Part shown: one piece after another, positions 43,793 through 55,051 of the stretch
How positions within the stretch are numbered: the stretch's first letter is position 1
How the letters are laid out: each line of letters starts with the position of its first letter
Source: Salvator merianae
Taxonomy: Eukaryota > Chordata > Lepidosauria > Squamata > Teiidae
Length of the DNA: 64,000 nt
Direction: 5' to 3'
Assembly (NCBI GenBank): GCA_003586115.2
Contig: QVOM02000042.1
Location: 36,620,019-36,684,018, forward strand
Translations under genes and position numbers: made by a program
The notes under the pieces: generated by a model
What the model was told of the DNA's origin: nothing
Databases searched by the model: none
What the model saw: the letters and a program-made list of their open reading frames with translations, nothing else

Positions 43793-44299
43793 GTTTTCAT
43801 TCTTATTTTCCCCTTAAGTCCCCTAGGACTTAAGTTATAAATTCAAATAATAACTAAAAATTAAGTCATTTGTATATGCAAGTATTCTGGAATCATTAGA
43901 ATTTAAAATCAATATTCAACTCAAGACATGGAGACTAGGTATTTTGTTTATCTGCTGTCCATGCATTTTATTGAAGCCTGATACTGATCCTTATAATTAT
44001 TCCTTGTTTAAAATGCATCTTAAACCTTAAGCTTACTTCCTTTCCTGTTTAGCATTAGAAGCTGATGGGACATAAAGCTGTGGCCAATAAGCTTCCCTGC
44101 TTTCTTTCCTCAGAGTGTAAGGAAAAGGGTATCCTATCAGTTTCAGTGTTATTTCTTGAACAGAGCAAAAAGGCAAATAAGTGCTTTTAGCAGTTTCTGA
44201 GCAGAGAAACAATGTTAATAAATCAGGGCCCAGTGCAAACAAAAACAGAAGGCCCATGTCATGCAGGTCCAATTTTGGGTTGGATCAAGTGATCCAGCC
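43793..44299. other. No gene seen
   Basis: AT-rich unassigned DNA. Confidence 0.5.
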
Positions 44300-44302
44300 C
44301 AA

Positions 44303-44688
44303 GGGCTTATTTGCACTCTTGCTAGCAAAGGGTGTCTGCACTTGGCAGAGGCCCAAGCGGCCAGGAGCAGCATAATGCTGCTCCCAATTGCTCCTAGCTC
44401 CACACCTTTACCTCAACCTGATAGTCAGTTCTAGTAAAGTGCATCCGCACTTACCTTGCAACACGGTGGTCAGGCCTGCGCGATCGCCCAATCACACCTG
44501 CGCGATTACCCGATCATGCCTGTGCATGCCTGTAAGCTGTGTGACCTTGGCGGTCACCATGGCAGTGGCCGGACACTTCCTGGCCACTGCCATGGTAAGC
44601 ATCAGACAAGGCTACTGGTATTAGTGCCATGAATGCCCGTAGCCTGCTTTAAATAGGTAACTGGGGCCACGTAAGTGTGAAAATACCC
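44303..44688 (+). mobile_element. Family F element, copy 3 (386 bp), TSD CAA
   Basis: Left GGGCTTATTTGCACTCTTGC, right rc GGGTATTTTCACACTTACG; CAA is duplicated exactly (44300-44302, 44689-44691). Perfect GGAGCAGCAT/ATGCTGCTCC hairpin at 44364-44384, and a decayed CTTTACC...GTAAAG hairpin (loop TAG) just before GTGCATCCGCACTTACC. The CCATGGCAGTGGCC block is conserved with copies 1 and 4. Confidence 0.9.
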
Positions 44689-44696
44689 CAAGATCA

Positions 44697-45100
44697 GGAG
44701 AGCGACAGGTAGCCCATGCCAAGGGTCGTCTGCATTACAGATGGCCCATCCTGGCACAACTTGGGAGTCTAGGAATGGAAACTCCCAGCCTTTGAAGTTG
44801 CTGGCTGGTTTTTGTTTTGTTTTTTAGATGGGTGCCACTTCTGGTAACTCAACGAAACGGTGCCAGGCTCCTCACACCCAGTAGGCCAGCCCAGGTGCTT
44901 GCTAGCATCTACAGACACTGAGGGAGTTTCCTGTTGGAGGGGGCTATGACACCATTTTCACACCATCACCCACGTCCCTGTAAATGCAGCATTCTTCTAG
45001 GAGGTCATGTCTCCCAGTAGACTGGTCCACAACGCAGCCGTGTTCCTCTTGGGCTACCTGCGGAAGTAGCCTGAATGTTTTCGTTCACAAGCATATAGGT
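44697..45100. repeat. Dispersed repeat family M
   Basis: 'aggaatggaaactcccagcctttgaagttgctggctgg' and 'gatgggtgccacttctgg' follow the M order. Ends undefined. Confidence 0.5.
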
Positions 45101-45129
45101 AGCAGGCAGCATACCAGACATTTTAGATA

Positions 45130-45440
45130 AAAAGCAGTATTTCAAGCCGAAAATGAAGAGAGATCTCTACCACCATGCCTTCAGGAAATAACATCATTGC
45201 CTCATTTCAAAAAGCTACTTAAGACGTGTTTATGCCTGGTTATTATTAAGCAACCTGTTTATGCCTGATTATTTAGGTTTTTAATTGCTCTTATGTTTTA
45301 TTATATTTATGGGTTATTTGATATGATCTGGTTGGCTGATATGTTCATTGATGCCTTATTTGTTTGCTTACCTATTGTTAGCCGCCTCAGGACTGTAGAA
45401 GCAGGCAGAATGCAAATATGCATAATAAATAAATAAAAGG
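45130..45440 (+). mobile_element. LINE 3' end (L2/CR1-like)
   Basis: T-rich 3'UTR ending TTGTTAGCCGCCTCAGGACT..GCAAATATGCATAATAAATAAATAAA. Confidence 0.8.
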
Positions 45441-45995
45441 AACAGAATTGAGTAGTAGAAGTGACATCTGGCAGCATCACTGCTATTCATCTTCTAAATG
45501 TGGACAGGCGGCTTAAAAGCAGGGACATTGTTCTCTCTTCTTAGGGTTCTTCAGAATGCTCTCAGATTGGTATGCCTCTCAAACAGAATACCTTCCAACA
45601 GGGGTTTTAAAAAAAGGAAGGAAGGAAATAAAATAAAAGCCTCCCTCTGGCTATCTTGTCTTAAAAACCCTATTATCTTATAAAATCACATCTGGCCATC
45701 CTAGTTTTAGTCATATTCCTACATATGAAATTTTCTTGGCACTACAGTAAAAGAAGCTGTATTTTAATACTGACCAATAAAATATGTTTTAGCTAGTATT
45801 AATATTTTCCAGGTATATCTCCATTTCACGGGCAGCTGGTGGATACAAGCTTAGACTGGCAAGAGGCAGGGTCAGAGGGGTCAAGAGGTAGAGCTTGAGG
45901 GGTCAAGAGGCAGAACCCGAGGGGTTAAGGAGACAGATCCAGGAAGTCAAGAGGCGAAGTCAAGGACCATGTGAGTAACCACACAGAAGAAACTT
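45441..45995. repeat. Unassigned, with purine-rich degenerate tandem (45850-45965)
   Basis: GGGGTCAAGAGG recurs about four times (GTCAAGAGGTAGAG, GTCAAGAGGCAGAA, GTTAAGGAGACAGA, GTCAAGAGGCGAAG) with a loose ~26-28 bp period. No gene. Confidence 0.7.
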
Positions 45996-47321
45996 GGGCG
46001 CGTTCGGAGACGGCATTTAATCAGTTTACAGGCCGTCTTCAGTTCCCACTGGCCCAACATGAGTTTGCTTTTCTGTAGTTTTTCTGGACTAAATTGCTAA
46101 AATCTGGATTACTTTGCATTCGGATTTAATGAGTTCTCAACCTGTTCTAGATCGCTGGCCTGATTACTTTACGAAGTGGGAATGCTGAAGGAGATTATTT
46201 GGGACGGACCATACTGTTTGGGGGCCATGCAAATGGAGGGCTCCCCATTTCCTACCATCCAATGACAGACTTTGTTGTGGGCACTGTACTTGGGAGGGCA
46301 GGCACTGCGGCCAGCAGAGGTGGGAGGGCGGGGATCGCAGTACTTCGATGCCAGGGAAGATGGGTACCACAGCCAGCTGGTCAGCTGGAAAAAACAGTGG
46401 GCCGGGGTGGAGAAGGCAGCTCTAAAATGCATTCCTTCTCCCTGGTTGCCTCCCCTTCTCCCACAGTCTTTTTGCATACAAACACAGCAGCACAACAGCA
46501 ACATTAAGACAAGGCAAGGTTAAGCACAGCTCCTGATCTCAAGCACTTTCGGGGGCAGACATGTTGGATGTCTCTGCCATGCCTCCATGAGAGTGTTTTA
46601 ATTCAAAACACTGTGCCTGTTTGGGGGTGCAGTCCTCTAGCCCGCCCCAAACAAATAACACACTCACTATTGATTTTGCCATCAGCACCGCACAGCTACA
46701 TAGTGGGACACACACTGCTGTGGATGCCTTGCGGGGGAAGGTGAGGCGGAGTCCATTTGCTGGCCACTAACTTCACTATCACAATAATGGAGCCCCCTAC
46801 ATGTTCCCCCTCTTCACGGATCTCTCCCTGCTTTCGAGCTACTTTTAAATTGCACAATTGCACAAAAGTGCAGTTGCAAAGGAGCAGAAATCGTGATCTG
46901 CCCTTTAAGAAACTTTATTGTGTGGTCGATGTAGTATCAAAGTTCTGCTTGTGTAGACACAGGCTGGAGGGGGAGAAGGAGCAAACGGCAAATGACTAGT
47001 AACACCGCCAAATGAATCCATGTTTGGAGGCAGCAGCAGGGACATACGGAGGACAGAACTTGACTTGCCTACCCCTGTGAAGTCAAGATTTGAAAGTTGG
47101 GACTGCAGCCAATCACTGACTGCACATGGAGGAGAATTTGACAAGGGGTGGAGGCAGAAAAGGTACGGTTTCCCCATGCTAAGCACAGGAAACATCGGCG
47201 TGGGAACAAATCAGTCCCAACTGAATGTGTGTTAAAATGCAAATGTAGGAACAATCGGAAGACGAACTCAGTCTTCGTACTCTTCCAATACGGATTAAAT
47301 TTACAATGTCAGACCGTGGTC
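45996..47321 (+). mobile_element. Family A element, copy 2 (~1.3 kb)
   Basis: Begins GGGCGCGTTCGGAGACGGCA then TTTAATCAGTTTACAGG and ends CGGATTAAATTTAC..GTCAGACCGTGGTC. It is colinear with copy 1 across its whole length, but the middle differs by an internal segment (46270-46400 against 5180-5400). Flanks CTT and TTC do not match. Confidence 0.85.
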
Positions 47322-47859
47322 TTCATGTTAGAACAGAGACATGGAATGGTAATGCAAACATCACTCCACCAACCATCCTAGGATGCTGATGTTAGCTGTT
47401 AGAAGGCTTGCATCTGAATAAATTAACTTCATTTTTAATGTAATAAAAAATGTGCCTCACCAGAAATCCAGATGAGTCTTGGCTTTTTCAGAAAAGTATC
47501 ACTCTGTTGTTATTCTTGATGAACAAATCATAGAGAGGGTTTTATAACATTAGCTGTGTATCTGTACAATGAACCAAACGTATGGCATTATGTGCTGTGG
47601 GTAAGCTAAAAGCAGTGCACTAAAAACAGGATACAATTCAGATCTACACTCCTTCCAAACTCCTACCTGCCAGAGTGATATTACAAACAATGCTGCCAGA
47701 GTTGTAGGTGTTGGAGTTATGGTAATCTGTATAAACAGTATTTTCGTTTGTTTATTTTGATATTCTGCTGATAACAATGTAAATGTTATGAGGAAGCTTC
47801 CTGTATTGAGGCATCAGCAATAAATAAATAGAAAAAGAAAAAAAATAAAGGTACAGACC
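47322..47859. other. No gene; possible short retroposon tail at 47790-47850
   Basis: 'gaagcttcctgtattgaggcatcagcaataaataaatag' resembles a retroposon end. Nothing else. Confidence 0.4.
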
Positions 47860-48040
47860 TGGAAATTTGCATTCATATCAGGGTGATTAGGGAAGGGTGG
47901 GGTGAGGAAAGAAAGGGATTTAAAATAAACATGTAATGTGTGTGTGTGTGTGTGTGTGTGTGTTATGAGAATGTAGTATGGATTCTGATGTTAATTAATT
48001 TGAAAATTATAAATAATTTTTTAAAAAATATATATATCAG
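47860..48040 (+). mobile_element. L1-like 3'UTR with (TG)n
   Basis: GGGTGGGGTGAGGAAAGAAA then TTTAAAATAAAC, a TG run, and an A/T-rich end AATAATTTTTTAAAAAATAT. This is the usual architecture of a squamate L1 3'UTR (recollection). Confidence 0.55.
47937..47962 (+). repeat. Microsatellite (TG)n
   Basis: Twelve to thirteen uninterrupted TG units. Confidence 0.97.
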
Positions 48041-48351
48041 GGTTGTCAGAGAATTCCGCCTGAAGCAGACACTTTTGTGCATGATTCCAGGGTATGAAAG
48101 TCGCAATAAGTGCAATATGCAACTTGAGTTTTCCAACTGTGTTCCAGATTTTGATGCAATCGAGTCTCTAGATCTGCAGGAGAAGTTAGGATCCCATAGA
48201 TCAAGAGGCTCTGTGCCTCCACCACTACCACTGATGAATAGTCTCCAAATGGCTACGGCCAAGAAACAGCAGCTCCGCAGTCCTTTAACTGCCGCTAGTA
48301 GCTATTGCTTTCATAGAGTTAGGGCTATAAAGGAGGAGGAATACTGACCTA
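48041..48351. other. No gene seen
   Basis: A 135-codon frame (47940-48347) starts inside the TG run; no recognised domain. Confidence 0.5.
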
Positions 48352-48480
48352 GGGTGTGTTCAGACTAGCGATTTTTAAAATTGCCTGGATAAAAGGAGCG
48401 CATAATTCCTGGGTGCACAGGAAAAAGCCTTCCACATACACTTACCCATTGAGGCGATTCAGCGATACCTCATTCAGGCT
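48352..48480 (+). mobile_element. Family I element, copy 3 (left part)
   Basis: GGGTGTGTTCAGACTAGCGA start, then the GGATAAAAGGAGCGCATAAT and TTCCTGGGTGCACAGG blocks. Truncated near 48480. Confidence 0.78.
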
Positions 48481-49444
48481 GCATCTGCTGTGTGGAACAG
48501 AACTTTCAGCAATTCTGCACAAACAAAACGTGCAGGGAAAATAAACAACCGTGTATAAGATGAGGATCTACAAGAATTAAATGTTGTTGAGCATTATAAT
48601 ACGACACAATGAAAGAAACATTAGAATCCAAATAACCGTTTGCAATTAATTTCTTTTTTAAAAAAAAATAAATTTGCAAATTTCAACCATTCTTTTTCAT
48701 CGATCGGCTCCTCGGGAACCCAAAGCTATACCACACAGGTAAAACCAGGTAATTGTCGTATACCTACTTGCAACTTATTTGTAATTTCAGTTACTGGAAT
48801 CTAAGGCAAGGCAGACCCTTTAGCTAGCAAATAGAAAAGCGTGGGAGGAAACTTAATGTATGGCTCGAATATCATCCAATGGAGTTACCCTTAAGTCAGT
48901 GGCAATATCTACATTTTCACCAGCTAACGATTTGGTCTTCTTACCTATGTGTAATTATTTGGAGGTAGGAGCGAAGCCGTGCAGTAACAGTGAACACTGA
49001 CAATATTTTAAAAGTTTTTGCCACCCAGTTCAATAGTGGGTCTCTTCTTAAAAGGTAGAAATCCAGAGTCTAATTAGCCCTTCTTACACAAGTGCATATG
49101 GGGTTCCAACTGATGCCTTTATCTAGTTGAATGATTCCTCTCTTCTCCCTTGAAATGCTCAGTAATAAATTAATAATTTATGCTAAGTGAAGCTATGCCA
49201 TCATACATTTAGCGGATCAAAACAGGGCACTTGTTTGAAATCCTCGGAGCTTTTGAGGAGACTAGAACATCTGTACATGGGAATCGGTTGGGTAGAAGAA
49301 GCCACTGGGGGGAGGGGCGCTAGGTGGGAAAGGAGTTTTAAAGTTGACTCATGAAACTATGCCAGGACATTTATTTCTTTATTCGTTTATTTATTTATGC
49401 TCTTTGTCTCTACCAAGCTCATAACAATTGTCGTCTGGATCTAG
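48481..49444. other. No gene seen
   Basis: AT-rich unassigned sequence with a short (TTTA)n at 49378-49400. Confidence 0.5.
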
Positions 49445-49943
49445 GGTCCTTTCAGCACTAGATGGACGATCTGGATCATGTAGTGCACCCTACTGAGTCT
49501 GGGTCATGCTGGACTAAGCTAGTAGTAGCCTGCTCCATGGGTTGTCCACATTTGGACAACTCAGTCCAGTCCAGATTTCAGAGACTAGGAACAAAGTTTC
49601 TGGCCAGGGCCCTTTCAGAGGTACACCCTCTTCCAGCAGCATTTTCTGACACTGCCAAAAAAGAACAAGATCCTCTATCCTGAACCACAGAGCTAGCTGA
49701 ACACATGCTCTTTGTGGTCCAGGATACAGATAGCAGTCCAGGTGTGGACAACTTTAAACAGCTCCACTGGTGGAGAAAGGATATGGCACCATTTTGGCAT
49801 TGTATTCCAGTCCATGGCCTAGTCCAGTGCGGACAGGTTATACTACTGGGGGTGGGGCCTTTGCTGGTCCACACTATAGTGTGCAGACACCAGGGGTCTG
49901 GACCCTTCTGTGAGCCAGGATACCAGCCAGTGCAGGAAGGGCC
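49445..49943. mobile_element. GG-TIR element (~499 bp), GCACTGGCTGGTAT end
   Basis: Left GGTCCTTTCAGCACTAG, right rc GGCCCTTCCTGCACTGGCTG. Flanks TAG and TAA agree at two of three. A 'tttggacaactcagtccagtccaga' region and a GGACAGG box give partial internal inverted repeats. Confidence 0.72.
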
Positions 49944-50510
49944 TAACAGTCTACTGATGTTTCAGGGCTTTTGACAAACCTTTATCAAATCATGTTCTAA
50001 ATGTTCTGATGGAGAGTTGAGATGGAGACTGCATCTTCACTTATTGTAGGACACCCATTAAAGTGTTTGCCAGTGCCACATCTCAATTTGCAAGGGTCGC
50101 AGGCACCTTGCAGTGATCACACTGCCTTGTCTACAGGCACAATCACTGTCAAAGAAGCCATTTTTGCAGGGCACAATTTCATGCCCTGAAGGGAGGCACT
50201 GCAGTTGGATCCTGGAAATAGTCCCTCTGCTCTCTAAAATGGACATGCCAAAGCATCTTTTTCGGCGGTGGATCATAGTCCCTCCCATACACATCTGCAA
50301 TGGAGCCACCTTGCTAGGTAAACAGCAACCTGGCCTGAATGCTGAATCCCATTGTTGGTGTGCGGATGGGATCTTTTCTTTTGTATTTCCATAGGATGGC
50401 AGGATGCAAGAGGGACAGTGGCTTAGCTGTTCTGAACAAATAACAGGGTTCCTTTGCTTCTTTGCCTGGTTCTCTGCCCTTTTCCTGTATCCTTTATAAA
50501 ATGTGTCAAT
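49944..50510. other. No gene seen
   Basis: Unassigned; several small inverted pairs around 50130-50330. No family assigned. Confidence 0.45.
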
Positions 50511-50830
50511 GGCTCTTTCTTCACAGACCCATAATACAGATTAAGGGTTCATGTAGTATGTTTCTTGCCCTCACAGATCTACAGGTCCACTCTATCTGTA
50601 CTTGACAGAGAGTGATCCAGATTAAGGGAAACCTTAATCCGGATCACTGGTAGACCCATTTAATCAGGTCTACCAGCAGACCACAGCCCTGGTCCGGAAC
50701 ACAGGAGGCACACAGAAGGCATGCCTCCATGTTCAGGACTAACGGAGGGTGCCTTTCAGCGCGCCACCAAAAAGCACCCCACAGAAGCCCCAAAGCTAAG
50801 AACTACAAGCATATATTGGCAAGTTCAGTG
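50511..50830 (-). mobile_element. Family J element, copy 4, truncated
   Basis: Left GGCTCTTTCTTCACAGACCC. Hairpins at 50611-50648 (16 of 17 pairs, loop GAAA) and 50647-50676. The 'gtgcctttcagcgcgccaccaaaaagcacccc' block mirrors 38585-38620. The other end was not found. Confidence 0.8.
50611..50648. repeat. 17-bp hairpin in family J copy 4
   Basis: AGTGATCCAGATTAAGG against CCTTAATCCGGATCACT: one mismatch, loop GAAA. Confidence 0.92.
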
Positions 50831-51404
50831 TTAAATGTGATCCATGTCAAATTATTCCTGATTGTTTGCTGTTGCCACTACGTTATGATTTATAGCAGGT
50901 ACCAGTGTGCTGGAATCTGCAGCTGCTGTACTCATTACTCAATAGAACATGACATAAAGTTCTTGTCCAAGCTGTCTGACTGAGCCAAAGGTCTTAATGC
51001 TTTTTTCTTTTTTTAATGAGCAGTGTACTGTGATGGCAACAGCAGCAAGGCTAATATTCTTGCTGTTCTGGTAACATCTGCAAAGTGTGCCCCAACAAAA
51101 TAATTCTGCACTGTAATGGCTCATAAATGGAAGGTGCCCCTTCTCTAAGGCACTCTCGAGAAGCTTCCCACTTAAATTGCAGACAATACTGTTCACATTC
51201 AGGAGTTGCTGGTGGATCCGGCTGGGCTGTGTTTATGAGGCCTGCCTGCATGTCTTCCTGGCTTCTTTCAAAGGTTCTGCATAAAACAATTGCCTGGGCC
51301 TGGGCCTGAAAGTTGCCAGATGCTCTGCAAGGGAGCACAGCTGTGCTCAACAGGTGCGTATTTGGAGAAACATCTATTTGTTTGGGTTTTACATTAAAAT
51401 GCAT
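50831..51404. other. No gene seen
   Basis: Unassigned DNA of average composition. Confidence 0.5.
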
Positions 51405-51530
51405 TGCATTTTATATTATATGTTAATATAAGATTAATCATTTCATATGTTAATATATGTTAATATGTTAATATGTTTCACATGTTAATATATTAATATA
51501 AGATTAATCGTTTCATGTTTAATCGTTTCT
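51405..51530. repeat. AT-rich local duplication
   Basis: ATATAAGATTAATC(A/G)TTTCAT occurs twice (about 51427 and 51497), with several TATGTTAATA copies between. Probably slippage or duplication. Confidence 0.8.
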
Positions 51531-51534
51531 TTGG

Positions 51535-51604
51535 ATTTTGTTTGATAAATACTTATAAACCTCCTTGAGCATACCATGGAAAAGTGGTATACAAATAAAA
51601 CAGG
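51535..51604 (+). mobile_element. LINE 3' tail
   Basis: TATAAACCTCCTTGAGC..AAGTGGTATACAAATAAAAC, the same stereotyped end as at 27945-27990. Confidence 0.65.
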
Positions 51605-51755
51605 TGAGAAAATGATGACATTCAGTATGGTCTGGGGTTTACTCTATCTACAGAACTGAGACGTGGACTATGGGAGTCACCCATCCAGTAAAACTGGAGC
51701 TGCACTAAATAGTATCCCTATTCTACCCCTAATCTTTACAGGTCAAGATTCCAGA
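51605..51755. other. No feature recognised
   Basis: Short unassigned spacer. Confidence 0.5.
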
Positions 51756-51763
51756 CTGATTAT

Positions 51764-51954
51764 CAGCGGCGGCCCGTGCCTTTAAGGGCAGGTGTTCGCG
51801 CGAGTGCCATGGCCGTTCGCAGGGCCTCCGGGCCTCTGTACTGACACAGCAGGTCGCCTAGCAACCTGCTGTGTCAGTATGGAGGCCTGGAGGCCCTGCG
51901 AACGCCCATGGCACTCGCACGAACACCTGCCCTTAAAGGCACGGGCCGCCGCTG
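51764..51954. mobile_element. hAT-B foldback element, copy 4 (191 bp), TSD CTGATTAT
   Basis: Exact 8-bp duplication CTGATTAT (51756-51763, 51955-51962). The two ~90-base arms are about 90% or more complementary by eye, starting CAGCGGCGGCCCGTGCCTTT on both sides, around a short centre CGCCTAGCA. It is the best preserved palindrome of the family and could form a single long hairpin if transcribed. Confidence 0.96.
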
Positions 51955-51962
51955 CTGATTAT

Positions 51963-52040
51963 GACAGTCACTAAAGCACCTACTCCCTTCCCTTCCATTT
52001 GAAGGACATAGCATCCCCTCACAAAATTTCCACGTTCTTA
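51963..52040. other. No feature recognised
   Basis: Spacer between two foldback elements. Confidence 0.5.
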
Positions 52041-52263
52041 GGGCTCAGCTACACCTAAGTTTTAATCCACATTCAATCCACCTTCAGAGTGAGAGAATGC
52101 ATCAACAAAACGACATACCATTTTCCTTCTGCATTATCTAACCCAAAGGGGGATTTTCTGGGTTAGATAACGTGGAAGGAAACCTGCTTGTTATTTTGCT
52201 GATGTGTTCTCTCACTCTTAAGGTGGATTGAATATGGATTAAAACTTAGGTATAACTTGACCC
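52041..52263. mobile_element. Foldback MITE (223 bp), GGGCTCAGCTACACC end
   Basis: Left GGGCTCAGCTACACCTAAG, right rc GGGTCAAGTTATACCTAAG. Then both arms continue TTTTAATCCA..ATTCAATCCACCTT and GAGTGAGAGAA, and the centre holds AACCCA(AA)GGGGGATTTTCTGGGTT. A long hairpin with mismatches. Flanks TTA and ACA do not match. Confidence 0.83.
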
Positions 52264-52437
52264 ACAAGGTATCTTCCAACTAATAGATGTTTTATAGCAT
52301 GCTCTTCAGGGGCAAGTGGCCTTAAAGGCAACATAGGTGCCACTCCACCACAGCTGCCAGCTCAGTGCTTGAGTCTTCTCTCCCGTTCTCCTTTATGCTG
52401 ATTTCTATTCAGAGTTAGCTAATGTGTGCTGAATCCA
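52264..52437. other. No feature recognised
   Basis: Spacer before the family A copy. Confidence 0.5.
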
Positions 52438-52440
52438 TAA

Positions 52441-53612
52441 GGTCGCAGTCCGACATCATAAATTTAATCCGTATTGGAAGAGTAGAAGGACTGAATTCAT
52501 CGTCTGATCCTTCCCACAGTTACATTTTAACATGGACTCACATTGCTCGTTCTCACATTGATGTTTCCAATGCTTGGCACGGAGAAACAGTACCTTTTCT
52601 GCCTCCACCCCTCATCAAATTCTCCTCTCTGTGCAGTCAGTGATTGGCTGCAATCCCAATGTTCAGGAAAGTGAAGCTCCGCTCTCCGTATGTCCCCGCT
52701 GCTGCCTCAGAACATGGATTAACTTGGCAGCGTTACTAGTCATTCACCATTTGCTCCTTCTCCCCCCTACAGCCTCTGTCTACACAAACAGAACTTTAAA
52801 ACCATGTGTACTGCACAATTAAGCTTCTTAAAGGGCAGATGGCGATTTCTGCTCCCTTGCAAGTGCACTTTTGCGCAACTGGGCAATTTAAAAGTAGCGC
52901 AAAAGCAAGGAGAGGTCCGTGAAGAAGGGGAAACGTGGGGAGAGAACATGGGGGGGGGGCTTTATTATTGTAATAGTGCAGTTCATCGCCAGCAAATGGA
53001 CTCTGCCTCCTCTCCCCCCAAGACATCCTAAGTGGCATGTGTCCCCACTGTGTAGCTGTGTGCTGCCAATGGCAAAACTGATCTTGAGTGGTTCTTTGTT
53101 GGGGCAAGAGGACTGCAACCCCAAACAGGCACAGTTTCTTTTTTGGTTTAGTCACCAGATGGAAGTGGAGGAAGCCTTTAATTTCTTTCTGGCAGTATGA
53201 AATGGGGGATAAAGAAAGAGAAAGGACCGCAGCTTAGCAAAGTAAAAAGGAGGATGGTTTTCTTTTCTCCTGGCAGTGATGGAAGGGGGGATAATGGAGG
53301 CAGAAGAAACTACTGCGCTTCTTGCCCAACTACAAAGTCTGTCACTGGACGGCATGAAATGGGAAGCCTTTGCTCTGCGCGCCTCCCAAAAAGCATGGTC
53401 CCTCACAAATAGTCTCCTTCCCCATTCTCACATCGCAAAGTAAAGCACGCTAGCGATCTGGAACGGCTTGAGAACTCATTAAATCCGAATACAAAGTAGT
53501 CCGGATTTCGCCAATTTAGTCCAGAAAAACTACGGAATGGCAAGATCATGCCGGGCCAGTGGGAACTGAAGACGGCCTGTAAACTGATTAAATGCTGTGT
53601 TGGAATGCAGCC
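52441..53612 (-). mobile_element. Family A element, copy 3 (~1.17 kb), TSD TAA
   Basis: Ends GGTCGCAGTCCGACATC and rc GGCTGCATTCCAACACAG. TAA is duplicated exactly (52438-52440, 53613-53615), typical of PIF/Harbinger. Reverse orientation to copies 1 and 2, with colinear shared blocks. No transposase frame. G-run at 52950-52960. Confidence 0.92.
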
Positions 53613-53615
53613 TAA

Positions 53616-54069
53616 GTTCAGTGATGCCATGTGGACTTTCCCAGAATTGCAATATTATAATGTCTCATCTAGCATTAGCTCTATTTATTCCAATGCCTGT
53701 TATCACTTCCGTTTAGCTGCCTCCTCTTTGCTTCATCAGTCCCAGTTTATGGTTCTATGGATGCTACTGGTTTACCAATACCTATTTCTGGGAGATGCAA
53801 GTGATCTAACTAGCAATTCTCTGCTTTTCAGGCAATTGCCACTCTTTTAATTTAAGTTACTCTGCTCTTTTTTACACATTCTTTTCTTGCAATGATGTTC
53901 TTTTAATTAGTATTTGCCACTCAGATCCCTGCGATGAAACTAAAGGTAAATGTTCAACCGAGTCAGGATTAGCCCCTAGTGACTACATGGATGTACTCAA
54001 GTAGTTTTGGTGGCAAAAATATCAAGGTGATTTGCCATCGCTCCTTCTAGGATATTTTTCAACTTCCCA
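53616..54069. other. No gene seen
   Basis: T-rich unassigned sequence. Confidence 0.5.
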
Positions 54070-54545
54070 ATCTAGCCTACAGCATTTGGAATTCCCACAT
54101 AGTCACCCATCCAAGGACGAACCAAGACCATTCCTGCTTATCTTCTGAGGGAGAGTTTGCATTCCATGCCATAGTGCAGAATATGGAACTCACTTCCTGG
54201 TCCAGGTCAAATGATTCAGACCAGGAAGCTTTAGGTGGTGAAGACTGTGCCAACAGCTGTCCCCATAACAGCTGCCAGATCTGGCAGAATTTTATGGTAT
54301 GCCCAAAAATGGCCCGTTTCTGGGGCTTATTCCAGAGCCTAGTGTAACGGTGCCAATCTCCACACACCACTCAGATCCATTCAGTCATCACCATGACAGA
54401 CAGATGGACCAGTCCACCATGGAGAATGTTCAGGAGGCCACTTTCAAGCAGTCTCTGTTGGCATGCTCTCTGGTGCCATTTTGGTGCTGGGGAACAGGCT
54501 AGTCACTGATGTCGTGTGGCCAGAGCATTCCCTGGTGGCAGTTAG
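54070..54545. repeat. Dispersed repeat family M, second type
   Basis: 'aatggcccgtttctggggct', 'ccattttggtgctggggaacaggc' and 'tgtggccagagcattccctgg' are colinear with 34055-34285. An inner pair GGAACTCACTTCCTGGTCC/GACCAGGAAG gives a small inverted repeat. Confidence 0.55.
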
Positions 54546-55048
54546 CAACAGTCCATAAGAGTTTCTGTGATAGTAAGAGGCTATAAAAGTCTCAGAGAGC
54601 CACAGTAAAATCATGCCATGTTCTTTTTCACTTGCAAATAATTGCATAGAAGTGTGTATTATTACGACACAATGCCATTATGCAGTTCAAGATGGCAAAT
54701 AGCGTATTATATACTAAATGTCATAGCATCATTATGCAAATGTTATGATAATAGTGACATCTGCACGGTTTCAATTAAGCAAAAAGCCATTGGTTTCTTT
54801 CAAACAAACCTTTAAAAACAGAGGTCAGTTTTTCTGTTCAGCCTGGCATGACCACATTCTGAACGTCAAATCCAATCGCTGTGCTGTTCACACGCTTGCC
54901 ACTGCTCCTAGCAATGGGAACGTCAAGTCAGGGAAATTTCATTACCCGGCTATAGGGCTTTTTGCAAAGCACAGCAAATAGTCACGGAAGTTGGCCATGT
55001 TCCTGTACTCTGCAAAATAAAGAGTGCTGTTGACTGGTAAGTGCAGAC
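54546..55048. other. No gene seen
   Basis: Unassigned, average composition. Confidence 0.5.
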
Positions 55049-55051
55049 AGT

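Noticed and set aside
47937..48347. 135-codon frame starting in a TG microsatellite
   Set aside because: The start is inside the TG repeat (MCVCVCVC), and the rest has no domain.
14599..50830. Direct or inverted repeat spacing that could be mistaken for a CRISPR array or attachment sites
   Set aside because: Repeats are dispersed over tens of kb, diverged, and flanked by target duplications typical of DNA transposons. No regular repeat-spacer pattern.
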